This document shows, in pieces, positions 48,401-54,611 of a stretch of DNA of 64,000 nt; the stretch's first letter is position 1; each line of letters opens with the position of its first letter. This DNA comes from Pachyseris speciosa (lineage: Eukaryota > Cnidaria > Anthozoa > Scleractinia > Pachyseridae). Position numbers and translations under genes: made by a program. The notes under the pieces are model-generated. The model made no database searches, was not told the origin of the DNA, and saw only the letters and a list, made by a program, of their open reading frames with translations. The stretch covers positions 832,501-896,500 of the forward strand of contig JAEMWC010000035.1 of the NCBI GenBank assembly GCA_016490735.1, given 5' to 3'.

Positions 48401-51400
48401 GGGTCACCGAGGACTTTTGGGAGTTAAAGTCCGGCGACTTAAAAGTGAAATCAGGGATTTATTTTTTACAGGTTAAACTGTTGCTATGGTAACCTATTAT
48501 GTCAAGAAAATGATCATAGCTTGTCCATCAATAACTGAGCATTCGTTTGAAACCATAACAATACTATCAACTGAACATGAGTAGTTCACTGATCTATCAA
48601 CGTATAAGTACTGGAAAGTGCTGAAAACAGTTTTGAGCAACCTTAACCGTCTGTTTACGTTCTTTTCACCAACTATTTACCATCTTTTTGCACTCTTCCT
48701 TACTTTAGATCTATTTACAACCTTTTTGACAATCACTTCAGGACTTCTCAAGAAATCTCTTTTCTATTTCTACAAAATTTCTTTCCAATTTCATTTCAAT
48801 CTTTTGCAATAACTCTACATCTTCCTACAGTTCCTTTACAATCTATTTACAGTCTCTTAAAAGTCTCTTAACGGATTTTCTTTTCCATCTGGCTTTAAAA
48901 TCTCTTTATGATTTCTTTAAACTTTCTTTACAAACTATTGAAAATTTCTTTACAACCTCTATATCACTAACCACTTCTTTACTATATTTGTTTACGATCT
49001 CGTTGCAATCTCTCAAAGAACTCTTTACAATCTCGTTGCTAGTTTTTCCATCTCTAAACCTGGTCTATTTTCGATCACTAACCCTCCAGCTGTTGTGATT
49101 CTATTAAAGGGAACCTGCAGCCTTACAAACTATTCTCCCTAAATTGTTGGAAATAATTACTAGATTCCAAATTTTGTTTCGAAACGTGGATATAACATTT
49201 AAGTGTACAAAAAAAATCGATGCCATCATCGCTTACTTTCGCTTTTAAATTTTGCGGGGGCCGCCATTTTGGATTTGATGACGTTTAATGGTTGCAACTA
49301 TTGTCAGGAAGCAAATGAAGCAGAACTCCCTTTGCGTTAAACAATAGGGCAACCATTACAAGTGAAATTGAAAGGCGAAAATAGGCGACGATAATATCGA
49401 TTTTTTTGTTCACTTAAATGTAGCTAGCCATGGTGTAATCGTAGCCGGTACCCATCCAAATCGAGAACTGTTTTTTTTATGTGTGTTTTTGCTTATACTT
49501 ACGCCGCAAAGATTTTTATCTAGCGTAGCTCTCTTCTATTCACCCCAATTAGATTATGAGCTCGAGATTTCTATCGCGTGATAGCTGATGAGGGTGCAGC
49601 CCGAATCAGCTATCACGCATAGAAATCGAGAGCGAATAATCTAATTGTTTTCGTATAAATCTACTAGTCGTTCAAAACTAAACAAGTAAATTACCTAAAT
49701 CCTCCTCACAGACGCTTCGAAAACGCGAAAAAGCTGGCGCCAATTTGTTGACAACCGCTACTCACTATCTATCACAGAATAGATAGCGAGTAGCGTAGCC
49801 AATCAGAGAACGGCATTCGTGATAGAACGCTAGTATATTTATATAATTATGTCATTAAGGGGGCTCTTTAAACACGTTATTCGTATACTTGAGCTGGTGC
49901 TCTTGTTGCTAAGGCACCTAGAAACGCCTTGTTCGTAAAAAGTGAGTATTTTTGGCATGAAACACTTCTAAATTTCTTATTTCAGGGGTAATTCGTCTCA
50001 AGTTATTTTTAGATCACTTGCCAGCCTCGGAAATCCCACGTGGGTAGTTAATAGCCAATCACACACAGAGACGAAAATACACGCGCGAGGGCATCCTTTT
50101 TCGCGGAAGCTAAAAATAACTTGAGACGAATTTCCCCTGAAATAAGGCGTGTATGGCGGATGTACTGTCTACCTACTTTATTTTCTCTTGCATTAATTTG
50201 AATGCCCCTTACAAAGCCGTATTTCTCGAGACCAGGCCGGGTTGTTCGAAAGCCGATTAAACCTAATCCAAGATTAAAAATTAACCACGAACGTTGCTCA
50301 ACGCTGATATTCTGCAAAACTTTAGATTAGAGGACGTTAATCCTGAAAAGCAAAAAGCAGCAAAAGAAACTTTGATCGAAAAGTTAAAAACTGCAACCAA
50401 AGTTTACGCTAATCCTGGATTAACTTAATCGGTTTCGAACAACCGGACAATGCATGTAGATGTCAGTCTAGGTAATACTTCACTTTATTTCAAACTCGTC
50501 AAAATGTGGAAGAAAACAGGCTGTTTTTGGCAAAAGTATCGTTACCTTATTAATAATGAAAAAGTATTAATGATTTGCGTTGCAGTTTTGAAGGACATTG
50601 CGCACACAAGTACAAATTTTTGTACCTAGACTATTGTAAGGCGCTAAAATGTACATCCTCTAGACACATACAGAAAATGTTTGATCCTAAATTTCTAAAA
50701 GTGTTATCAATAACTTTATTGGTCGCGAGTTTTTAAAACTGACACTTTTTCTAAGTCAACGTGTTTGCGTTGTTCCATAGTAGTGCATAACCAGTCATTT
50801 ACCTTCGGCCAAAACAATGAAATCAAACTGAAAGTGCTTACATATTTTTCCAAATCACATTTGGGTGTGAATTTATTTCCAGGGAAAATACTCCTTTTAG
50901 AGATATTTCAGTTGCATTGTGTGACAATAAACCAGGACAAAGTTTGTTTTGTCAAACATCGGTGGCATTAACGCCAGGCAACTGCAAAACACACCCAGAC
51001 AAGTAAGCGACCGTTAAAATATAATGTCACAACTATTTTCATCCACAAAAGTGATTTCTGTATTACAAAAAGGATTGTTTAGAAATGGAAAACAAAGAAA
51101 TTTGCAGAAAGACACCTAAGCTTGCAAGTAACATCATAAACAAGTTTTAATAGCTAATTAACTTTGTAGTATAAAATACTTACCATCGATTTAGCACAAA
51201 GTTGAGCCATTCCGCAGTTTCCTCGTCCCGCAAGGCCTTACGACGATGAACTTTGATTTCTGCCTCACGAACTCGAGCATCTAAGATGCGGCAATTTTTG
51301 CGGTACCACACAGTAAATATTAACGGTATGATAAAACCAGCCCATACGAAGGAAAAACCGTACGCTCCTAGAAACCATGTTATTGCCACCACAGCACAAA

Positions 51401-51575
51401 CAAAGAGAGACAAACGCAGTTGTGTATCGTCTCTTTCTTTCTTGTCTTGCGCTTCCATAGCTTCGGGCTGTTCTCCGCCATGTCTCTTTTTCGAATAGGT
51501 TAGCCGCGTAAAATGTACGAAAATGGGATGCCTTTCTGCATAATCAAGGGAAGTGTTTTGGGGATTTGCTTTCAC
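20535..51575 (-). CDS. Extended synaptotagmin/tricalbin-like SMP-C2 lipid-transfer protein, spliced gene
   Basis: Exons, 5' to 3' on the minus strand: 51575-51184, 48207-48122, 47912-47672, 46527-46399, 45226-45120, 44772-44686, 44436-44383, 42755-42595, 41006-40903, 39809-39661, 38925-38819, 37956-37873, 35373-35281, 34621-34480, 34317-34280, 34123-34070, 33212-33137, 31874-31812, 31014-30875, 29908-29825, 29599-29513, 27878-27746, 27044-26970. Every junction has AG/GT and keeps phase. Then 22249-22205 and 21025-20914, with 20808-20647 and 20568-20535 tentative. Product of at least ~950 residues: N-terminal membrane hairpin, SMP domain, four C2 domains. In the family, such proteins anchor in the ER, contact another membrane through Ca2+/lipid-binding C2 domains and carry glycerolipids. 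One exon between 26.97 and 22.25 kb is missing from my model (phase 1 to 0), and the C-terminus is unresolved. Confidence 0.85.
21340..21628. repeat. Degenerate 27-32-bp minisatellite
   Basis: About nine imperfect iterations of GCGGGAAAATATGCAACCGG followed by TGCCAAG. It is the reverse complement of the iteration inside the 16.43-16.68 kb element. Intronic with respect to the SMP-C2 gene. Confidence 0.75.
22565..22712 (-). mobile_element. MITE family A fragment
   Basis: One end (GGTTTTACAACACTCAATTG then AAAATCGCCC) and the CCAAT-rich interior match family A in reverse. The other half is missing or diverged. Confidence 0.65.
23387..23823. mobile_element. 437-bp non-autonomous DNA element with perfect termini
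   Basis: Left end CAGGGGCACCCAACGA, right end TCGTTGGGTGCCCCTG, flanked on both sides by AAGAGG (23381-23386 and 23824-23829). The interior repeats motifs such as GCTAGCATTTTCGGAAAG and CAGCTAGTATTTTCTC. A hAT-like start (CAGGG) is suggested, but the visible direct repeat is 6 bp (or AAGAGGCA if the termini are read asymmetrically). Confidence 0.8.
24171..24202 (-). ncRNA. Candidate minimal hammerhead core in the Penelope 3' region
   Basis: Minus strand: CTGAAGA, stem II GTATG-TCGAAA-CATAC, GAAAC, then GTC immediately after. All invariant core bases are present. Stem III would be only the A-C/G-U pairing of ACGU, as reported for minimal Penelope hammerheads, and stem I is short (CUU/AAG). 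Activity may need a dimer. It starts about 110 bp downstream of the RT stop codon. Confidence 0.5.
24314..26368 (-). CDS. Penelope-like reverse transcriptase with C-terminal GIY-YIG endonuclease
   Basis: 684 residues from the first ATG. RT signatures in order: IIITKPDKGNGVVIINKLDY near residue 140, YGLPKVHKPGCPFRPIVSS (about 218), MCSFDVSSLFTNVP (motif A, about 280), DGVAMGSPLGPVLANIFM (motif B, about 345) and FRYVDDTFTLF (motif C YVDD, about 385). The C-terminus has YKASCWDCQDFYIGKTKRRL and then RKTEHF, a GIY-YIG nuclease with a CxxC zinc knuckle just before it, as in Penelope-like elements. Known members copy RNA at nicked targets or telomeres. All catalytic aspartates are present and there is no stop or frameshift, so activity is possible. 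There is no ribosomal or host-gene link beyond sitting in an intron. Confidence 0.93.
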   Translation of the reverse strand: MKDRQSRKLEVKFNNLKRKCGIPLVSNLNSDDIIFNYSHRVLTEAEKMVLARGLRFCLPPKKVDGYDVKCSFELLFRDLKRFGSPLTAENQDRLKCQLKQISYGYIYAYDFSKQKDILSKEEWEALTDLRKDDSIIITKPDKGNGVVIINKLDYLNKMKLLVSDETKFRKLTQNPTKFREDSLISYLRKLKKDKIIDDATLHKILPCGSTPGVLYGLPKVHKPGCPFRPIVSSINTYNYNLASYLVRILQPISTNQLTIKDSFSFADWAKTYNHNNEIMCSFDVSSLFTNVPLNETIQICLDKLYALPNPPTLPRSVLKVLLEFATKKSHFIFDGQYYDQIDGVAMGSPLGPVLANIFMCHFEEKWVLNNNVRPSIWFRYVDDTFTLFDSKSTATQFLNYLNNCHSNIKFTIEFEENNTIPFLDILIKRHSQTFSTSIYRKKTFTGLYTKWDSFTPRKYKVNLIRTLTFRCFRICSSPSLLRSCLNELRKLLLQNGYPAGVVNYNINDVLNRQQNRPKIPTTTVPKKEIILVLPYLGVQSKIITKQLKTCISKFYGCIDLKVIFQSAHRIKSLFPHKDRINRSQMSKVVYKASCWDCQDFYIGKTKRRLHDRKTEHFKAITSSCHASAIADHVTSTGHNLKWDHFEILAKGRSDTHCKIKETLLIRELKPTLNENVSSEKLYLY
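28028..28382 (+). mobile_element. MITE family B, copy 2
   Basis: Left end AAGCAACAACGACGGCGACG, right end GTCGCCGTGGTTGCTTAACG. The internal landmarks TAACTCTTTCGCGGTTATT, GTCATTTCACGATGCTG and CAGAGCGATTATTCATGCTC match the other two copies. Intronic. Confidence 0.8.
28905..29215. repeat. C-rich stretch with a diverged duplication
   Basis: GGGTATCGCCAAATTCTA (about 28957) and GGTATGTATCGCCAATTC (about 29127) head two related halves. Homopolymeric C and CCCACCCACCCA runs lie between and after them. No coding call. Confidence 0.5.
29324..29352 (-). other. Hammerhead-like remnant
   Basis: Minus strand CTGAAAA, hairpin-like AGGC...GTC, then GAAACGTC. One base differs from CTGAAGA. It resembles the Penelope-type cores at 19.5 and 24.2 kb and sits in an intron. 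Confidence 0.3.
29513..31874 (-). CDS. SMP-C2 protein, exons 18-21: third C2 domain, Ca2+-type
   Basis: ELGVLVITILQGKDMAAMDS, NGLSDPFCIVRVN, YETLSPVWNESVSV, INLDVFDKDVFQNDFMGTVS, and KGGPQWFKLQEAESGEIQVQ. This is a textbook C2 strand order with both Asp loops (SDPF and DKD..ND). All four exons join in phase 1-1-0-0-0. Confidence 0.88.
30105..30717. mobile_element. TTAA-flanked non-autonomous DNA element
   Basis: TTAA at both edges (30105-30108, 30714-30717). Left terminus AGGCGGGCGCTGTTACACTT, right terminus AAGCGTAACAACGCC. The TTAA target is typical of piggyBac or Kolobok elements. The middle (30300-30650) shows no inverted symmetry and may be a secondary insertion. Confidence 0.65.
31066..31346 (+). 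mobile_element. MITE family A, copy 2
   Basis: Left end CACCCAATTGAGGGTCGTAA, right end ACTTAATTGAAAACCGCTC, same interior as the other copies. Intronic, just upstream of the 31014 exon acceptor. Confidence 0.85.
31548..31568. repeat. Poly-C run
   Basis: AACCCCCCCCCCCCCCCACC-type homopolymer in an intron. Similar runs occur at 2871-2890, 29069-29081, 34829-34849 and, as G, at 35198-35210 and 37239-37251. Confidence 0.9.
32085..32128. repeat. (ATT)n microsatellite
   Basis: About 14 uninterrupted TTA units in an intron of the SMP-C2 gene. Confidence 0.95.
32312..32383. repeat. (ATT)n microsatellite, longer copy
   Basis: About 23 TTA units, 190 bp from the shorter run. A CAACTCAACTCAACT run lies between them. 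Confidence 0.95.
33411..33690 (+). mobile_element. MITE family A, copy 3 (cleanest)
   Basis: TA-flanked. Termini are GAGCGCTTTTCAATTGAGTG and CACTCAATTGAAAACCGCTC. 276 bp between the TA dinucleotides. No transposase frame. Confidence 0.9.
34480..38925 (-). CDS. SMP-C2 protein, exons 11-14: second C2 domain, Ca2+-type
   Basis: GLLLVVVHSGEKLLAMDDDG then YSDPYCIVAANKEK (loop 1 with DxxSDPY), VNPVWESVVEFMV, FLVYDRDVNWQGQSDDFMG (loop 3 DRD...DD) and the closing strand GSLTVSAVFQPVE. The aspartates expected for Ca2+ ligation are present. Three short exons (34317-34280, 34123-34070, 33212-33137) follow and encode a charged linker (KDVSPVGVQDGEDIDEIN, EHAKKHTMKSSMKIKRQV). Confidence 0.85.
35588..36452. 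mobile_element. 865-bp PIF/Harbinger-like MITE
   Basis: Termini GGCCCGGTTCAAACGTCGAA and TTCGACGTTTGAACCGGGCC are exact inverse complements, flanked by TAA on both sides (35585-35587, 36453-36455). A 3-bp TAA duplication is characteristic of PIF/Harbinger. Internal sub-repeats of AACTTTTCATGT and CGAACCTTTCATGT lie near the left end. No transposase frame. Confidence 0.85.
36460..36740 (+). mobile_element. tRNA-bearing repeat, copy 1
   Basis: TATTTGAACTTCGGATTAAA and ATGAACACTAATTAAGCAG precede a tRNA-like cloverleaf. The same flanks surround the inverted cloverleaf at 41.2 kb, so the tRNA-like part is embedded in a dispersed repeat. Confidence 0.7.
36598..36669 (+). tRNA. tRNA-like cloverleaf, anticodon position GGU (Thr-like), probably repeat-borne
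   Basis: 72 nt fold into a full cloverleaf: acceptor GGCTTGT/ACAAACC (one mismatch), D arm GCTC/GAGC, anticodon arm CTGCA-CCGGTAT-CGCAG, T arm GTGGG-TTCGAAT-CCCGT. Position 33 is C and not the near-universal U, and the anticodon stem has an A-C mismatch. With the repeat context this argues for a tRNA-derived element and against a working tRNA gene. Confidence 0.4.
37014..37195. repeat. 21-bp minisatellite
   Basis: Eight copies of the unit AACCAGTTTTCAATGACCAC plus one base, with two alternating variants (CAATGACCAC and CACTGACCAC/CAATGACCTC). 21 bp is a multiple of three, so the tract stays open on both strands and creates spurious 7-residue protein repeats. Confidence 0.95.
37255..37440. 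repeat. TTTGACGGTTGACGGT minisatellite
   Basis: At least six irregular copies of TTTGACGGTTGACGGT separated by 10-25 variable bases. It directly follows a poly-G run at 37239-37251 and lies inside the hAT-like element. Confidence 0.9.
38251..38545 (-). mobile_element. MITE family A, copy 4
   Basis: Inverted relative to copies 1-3: GGAGTTTTCAACTGAGTGTC at the left, GACACTCAGTTGAAAACCGC at the right, followed by TCTA. The interior has GCACGCGCGTATTTTTCCGC and the CCAAT boxes. Confidence 0.85.
39357..39406. repeat. (TTTA)n microsatellite
   Basis: About 12 tandem TTTA units in an intron of the SMP-C2 gene. Confidence 0.95.
39661..44436 (-). CDS. SMP-C2 protein, exons 7-10: first, degenerate C2 domain
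   Basis: GVLTVTLKGGMPEKYTG opens the module. FDVLFVDDQIWTSLQV, FEESISLLIYDLANDKLNVE and GSKLEVTLEYTHLKP supply later strands. The usual Ca2+-binding loop aspartates (DxSDPY and DxD) are absent, so this C2 is probably Ca2+-independent. The exon 9 donor was set at 40903 (GTGAGT) and not the nearer GTAGCT, because only this choice gives an open junction with exon 10 (FGLEKKKRV-ETTLSKEG). Confidence 0.75.
39905..40268 (-). mobile_element. MITE family B, copy 3
   Basis: Inverted relative to the 4.2 and 28.0 kb copies: CAACGGCAACGGCAACGAGA at the left, GTTGCCGTTGCCGTCATCG at the right. TTTGGTACATTTCTTTGCC and GAGCAAAAACAATCGCTCTG are shared with copy 1. Confidence 0.85.
40679..40849. repeat. Perfect 68-bp inverted repeat (fold-back)
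   Basis: Arms 40679-40746 and 40782-40849 are exact reverse complements with a 35-bp loop. The RNA would form a very stable hairpin 54 bp past the donor of the 40903 exon, at the start of the next intron. Confidence 0.97.
41075..41415. mobile_element. tRNA-bearing repeat, copy 2, with duplicated flank
   Basis: The segment with GGATTAAAGAATG and GTTATGAACACTACTTAAG occurs twice (about 41085-41165 and 41330-41412). The two halves bracket an inverted tRNA-like sequence. It is the same family as 36.46-36.74 kb. Confidence 0.7.
41197..41268 (-). tRNA. tRNA-like cloverleaf, anticodon position GGU, repeat-borne
   Basis: 72 nt with a perfect acceptor stem GGCTTGT/ACAAGCC, T loop TTCGACT, and the same anticodon loop CCGGTAT (C33, A-C mismatch) as the 36.6 kb copy. 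It is better preserved than that copy. Family-wide retention of the odd loop suggests it was fixed in the founding element. Confidence 0.45.
41940..42240 (+). other. Possible solo LTR or antisense promoter region
   Basis: TATAAAA at about 42053 is followed ~40 bp later by a pyrimidine-rich stretch and an ATG opening a 40-codon frame (starts MHHYGYYPCW, 42095-42217). It lies antisense in an intron. The TGTTATACTC start near 41943 would fit an LTR, but no paired terminus or target duplication was found. Confidence 0.25.
42845..43620 (+). mobile_element. Composite satellite element: 106-bp units with a unique 170-bp segment inside
   Basis: Three units (42845-43190), then the unique segment (43195-43375, GGGGGTCTAATTTTTAAGTC through CGGGCTCCCAGCCTC), then two more units (43376-43600). 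The unique segment is shared with 11.96-12.14 kb. Intronic between the 44383 and 42755 exons. Confidence 0.85.
43921..44236 (+). mobile_element. MITE family A, copy 5, diverged
   Basis: Starts GGAGCGCGTTTCAATTGAGT and keeps the CCAATCACAACAGACAC and GCGCAAAGCGCGGGAAAATG landmarks. The right end has an extra palindrome of TTGATTCTCAATTGAAAAC and its inverse. Confidence 0.8.
44686..51575 (-). CDS. SMP-C2 protein, exons 1-6: membrane hairpin and SMP domain
   Basis: Exon 1 (51575-51184) encodes an acidic/basic leader, then a hydrophobic hairpin at about residues 53-88 (LFVCAVVAITWFLGAYGF and the following stretch), a basic helix, and the SMP start AEWLNFVLNRW. Exons 2-6 continue the SMP: NFSEVSLCNLVRSSLNPVLD, MELTEFSFGKKTPFVKYVKV, VLVMDLCLHAPDTKIAIKVR, VSLSGRVQIVFELDHLVPFP, FLEKPDVDFDVRLM, VMDIPMLKDFINALV and LVDPGRIEVPL. 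This order fits the tubular lipid-binding SMP fold. The start codon is the first in the open frame. Intron 1 is about 3 kb and full of MITEs. Confidence 0.88.
45880..46335. repeat. GCGACAAGTCGC-rich imperfect palindromic element
   Basis: Repeated GCGACAAGTCGC, GCGACATGTC and CCGCGTCTTGACCCAGCGAC motifs. GCACACCGG near one end and GCACACGAGG near the other suggest imperfect terminal inverted repeats. It resembles in style the 62.9-63.5 kb MITE. Intronic. Confidence 0.5.
46680..47165. mobile_element. tRNA-like repeat with a nested palindromic MITE
   Basis: Minus strand at 46690-46780 has tRNA-like TAGTTTAATGGCC and GGTTCGACTCCTGTCGGGAG. GGAGCTTAGGCCATTAAAC returns inverted near 47094-47117. 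Inside, CATGGACAAAATTCTTGGGA (46778) pairs with TCCCAAGAAATTTTGTCCA near 47038-47058. Confidence 0.6.
48640..49060. repeat. Cryptic pyrimidine-rich repeat, unit about TTTACAATCTCTT
   Basis: Irregular 11-16-bp iterations (TCTATTTACAACC, TCCTTTACAATC, TCTTTACAAACT, TCTTTACAATCTCGTTG) over ~420 bp. Strong strand bias in base composition, no coding sense. Intron 1 region of the SMP-C2 gene. Confidence 0.65.
49190..49440. repeat. MITE-like inverted repeat
   Basis: TTTAAGTGTACAAAAAAAAT then CGATG..CATCATCGC pairs with GCGACGATAATATCGAT and TTTTTGTTCACTTAAATG across a ~130-bp spacer. Imperfect arms of about 45 bp. Confidence 0.7.
49547..49855. mobile_element. Fold-back MITE, copy 1
   Basis: A near-perfect palindrome at 49547-49647 (GTGATAGCTGATGAGGGTGC at its centre) continues to CAGAATAGATAGCGAGTAGC and TTCGTGATAGAACGCTAGTA. 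The same sequence lies inverted at 62543-62775. Confidence 0.85.
49976..50146. repeat. Inverted repeat, 37-bp arms
   Basis: 49976-50012 (CTTATTTCAGGGGTAATTCG onward) pairs with 50110-50146 with one or two mismatches. Small MITE in intron 1. Confidence 0.9.
50237..50446. mobile_element. 210-bp MITE
   Basis: Termini CCGGGTTGTTCGAAAGCCGA and TCGGTTTCGAACAACCGG. A related end (TTTCGAACAACTGG) occurs near 55158-55171. No coding capacity. Confidence 0.8.
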
Positions 51576-51619
51576 AATCGAGCCCAGTGTTTTCGATTAA
51601 TTATTTATTGGTACCTGCT

Positions 51620-53010
51620 AGAATTGAAGCGCGTAGCTGCGCAAAAAGGAATCAATTGTTAAATAACTGGTGGCCAATCGAAAATGTCTCAGTTCTGCTC
51701 TCCAGTATAAACTGTCGACGGATCCAGTAAAAACGGACTGCCATTGATCAGAGGGTGGATATGGGCGGCCAATAACCGACACGAGCCTACATGACCGTTC
51801 GCATGACCACAAAACCGGAAAAAAAGCTCGAAATGGTTCAAAATCCAGCCTTCCGTTTGCTTTAACTAAACCTAACACAGTTTCACACAGGCTGTTAAGA
51901 CCCCCTGAGTGATTCCAAGAAGGATGAGCCGACAGATTTTTCTTTCATTTGCAATTGCTGTGCATAGTGCTAATTTAAATGCACCCGCGACATGACAGTT
52001 TTCCTTTCCGTTAAGATCTTTTTCCGCAGGCATATTTGCACCAGGGTACAAACTATATAGAGTAAATGACCACTCTACCCTTTAGAGACTTCGCAATGCT
52101 AAAACTTTACTCTATCGTCATTTTAAAGCTTTTGTACATTCACAATTCATCACCATCATCATTAGTCCTTCAGCGCCAAGTGGTGCAAAGGGCCTCCTAA
52201 GAGGTTTCCGTGACAGAGAGGCTACTGGGGACAGGTGGGGCCGAGTAGTTACGGACAATTTAATTTGTATTGGATGGAGATACGCAACTACGAAAAGCTT
52301 ACCTCTTTAACACAAAGACATACTACAAGCGATCCTGGTTAACTTGGTTCTAATGGTGCAAATCTTATCAAAGACCTCTACTGCAAACACATCGTTATTA
52401 CATGGAGAGAGACCAACATTCAAGCAGACTTAAGCTTAAAGGAGTTTTAAAGGAACCGAAATTCATATAGAACCTTCATAATACAGACACCTTGTTGTTA
52501 CGGACAGTTCATGTAGTGCTTGAAAGGCCGGTAAACCCGGCTTCACATCAACTCTGACTCTATAGAATAAATTCTTCGTTGATACAAACTGTTCGCCTGA
52601 TGCTGGAAAAGAAAAATCCATGGAAACTCTATCCGTCTTGGACACACATCTTGGTACCGCAAAGACAAAAAAACGTACACGTAGTTCAGTATTGCAGAGA
52701 GTTCACTTAGCGTTGGAGAAAGCAAAATTCGTGTAAGCTCTACCTTCTATAACACAGACACCCAGAGCCCAGTATCGCCGAATTCCAAATCCGAGATTCT
52801 ACTCAATTACGCCGCCCTCCGCCTCGAAAAATTTTATGTCATAAGTGAAATCATTAAGCTTTCGAAAATGGAGTGATAACCACTCGCCTAAGGCTTCCTT
52901 GCTCTGACCACAATTTGGCAACCTAAATTGCCGAGAATATTCAATTTCTAAACATATTTCATAAAAGGTTACAACTCCGCGACAACATGACTGAGCTTTC
53001 TAGGAAGGGG
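51620..53010. other. Intergenic between SMP-C2 gene and light-chain gene
   Basis: No coding frame with domain character. The promoter of the minus-strand SMP-C2 gene should lie in the first few hundred bases, but no TATA box was recognised. No repeat family was recognised. Confidence 0.4.
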
Positions 53011-53016
53011 GGTTTT

Positions 53017-53032
53017 AACGTCACGTGACGTT
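53017..53032. promoter_or_regulatory. Perfect 16-bp palindrome with E-box and CRE-like half sites
   Basis: AACGTCACGTGACGTT is its own reverse complement. It contains CACGTG (bHLH E-box) and TGACG half sites (bZIP). It lies 158 bp upstream of the light-chain ATG, with an inverted CCAAT box (ATTGG) near 53089. A regulatory role is inferred. Confidence 0.5.
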
Positions 53033-53189
53033 GCTTCACCACAATCCATTGCAACCCTAATAGCAAAAGCAATATTTAATTAGCTGTTATTGGTTGTAAA
53101 TAATAATAATCTGTTTTACAACTCTCTGGGCAAGGTTTGAACGCTCTGTTTTGCTCTTCTCGTTGCGTTAAATTTAAACTGAGGTTGAG

Positions 53190-53642
53190 ATGGCAAGCAC
53201 GCTGACAGACCGCGAGATGGACGACTTACGCGATAATTTTGGCCTCTACGATACTGTGGGAGACGGGAAAGTCGAATCATCCAACATTGGGCAGGTGTTG
53301 CGATCTGTTGGTTTGAATCCAACACAAGCCGAAGTCGACAAGGTGATGAAAGAAATCGACCCAAATAGTAACAAGAGGATTTCCTTCGAGGAGTTTGTGC
53401 CCGTGGTGTTATCGCTTCGTTCTCGCAAACACAAATACGGCCAGGATGTTTTCACCGACAGTTTGAGAGTCTTCGACAGTGATGGCAATGGTATGATTAG
53501 CTCTGGAGAGCTCCGACATGTCCTCACGAGCTTGGGAGAAAGGCTACGCGACGAAGATGTGGACACACTCATTCAGGGCTTGGAAGACAACTCTGGCCTC
53601 ATAAACTATGAGGAATTTGTCAAGAGTGTTATGAACGGATAA
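53190..53642 (+). CDS. Essential myosin light chain-like EF-hand protein, single exon
   Basis: 150 residues with four EF-hand units. The style is that of the essential (alkali) myosin light chain: FGLYDTVGDGKVESSNIGQV, LRSVGLNPTQAEVDKVMKEI, ISFEEFVPVV, then the family block DSLRVFDSDGNGMISSGELR, HVLTSLGERL and INYEEFVKSVMNG. The protein would wrap the IQ motif of a myosin heavy-chain neck. The third hand (DSDGNGMISSGE) keeps all Ca2+-ligand positions, which many essential light chains have lost; the other three are degenerate. A troponin C or calmodulin-like identity is less likely. An intronless frame may mean a retrocopy or ancestral intron loss. ATG 53190 is the first in frame, and an AATAAA lies at about 53773. 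Confidence 0.85.
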   Translation: MASTLTDREMDDLRDNFGLYDTVGDGKVESSNIGQVLRSVGLNPTQAEVDKVMKEIDPNSNKRISFEEFVPVVLSLRSRKHKYGQDVFTDSLRVFDSDGNGMISSGELRHVLTSLGERLRDEDVDTLIQGLEDNSGLINYEEFVKSVMNG

Positions 53643-53772
53643 AAACAGACCTGCACGAATTTTTATATATTTTAAACACGAGCGCGCCCACCGCCACGAG
53701 GGTTTTGTTTAGGTTCTGTTTAGCGGCAATTAGCACGCTTGTTAAACTTGAGAATTAAACCTTTATAACGTT

Positions 53773-53778
53773 AATAAA
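53773..53778 (+). terminator. Poly(A) signal AATAAA
   Basis: First canonical hexamer after the light-chain stop codon, 130 bp downstream. Confidence 0.55.
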
Positions 53779-53879
53779 TTTTAATAATCTCAAGGGCTGG
53801 CGAAGGTAGAATTTAGCATCTTGTAATTTAGAGGATAAAGTCGAAAGACGTTTTGCACTAAGCCGTAATTACATGTTTT

Positions 53880-54600
53880 GTTTTGTTTTCACGATGATTA
53901 TCAGCAGTTGAGTCAAGTACTTAGTTTTTCAGACATGATGTTATTCACGTGAGAAAGAGAATTACGAGTAAAACGTTCGTCTGCTGGCGGAAAGCTGATG
54001 TTAAAGAGCTGTATTTTAAACAGAAGATGGAAGAAATCATTTAGCAGCGAAAAAGCTTTGAGTTTGAGCCACTCTGAACGTCTGGTGGTTTCCCATTGTG
54101 GTTTAATCTCATCCAGAATATTCAATTTTGGTTTTCACGCTTCAACGAGTATTTCCCTTTCTTTTTTAACCAGAGCATAATTCAAATTTTTGCTGTTTCG
54201 CTTATCTTAATATACGTCAAAGTCATATGAAGCGAAAAATCTCTGTTGATTGTTCTGTGTGACTGGATCATTATTACAGCCAGACTTTTCCACGACTATA
54301 TGTATTTGTTGATTTTAAAATAAGACCATAAAATGCAAATTACTTGAAATAAAAGACCCTGTTGCCCGGATCAACAGTTGTTTTAAAGTATTGTTTGACA
54401 AGCCATCAAGTCATGTTTGTGTGAATTTGCATAGAAAGATTATTTTCCGGTTGTAGCGCGGAGATGAAATATGTTAACGTAAATATGCTAGTAAATTAAA
54501 TCCATCCGTGGGACTTCATTTCTGTATTGAAAGAAAAATAAAACGATTTGCAAACTAACTTCTCGCTCTTAAAATGCCACAGGGTCCATGCCCATGGTCA
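53880..54600. other. Intergenic, no gene recognised
   Basis: AT-rich with short frames only. AATAAA-type hexamers near 54349 and 54536 could also serve the light-chain gene. Confidence 0.4.
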
Positions 54601-54611
54601 TAACCGAGGTC

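Noticed and set aside
49575..49617. Hammerhead core at CTGATGAGGG..CCCGAATC
   Set aside because: CTGATGA is present, but GAAA is replaced by GAAT and the motif lies at the tip of an unrelated MITE palindrome; the second copy (62.77 kb) lacks the core.
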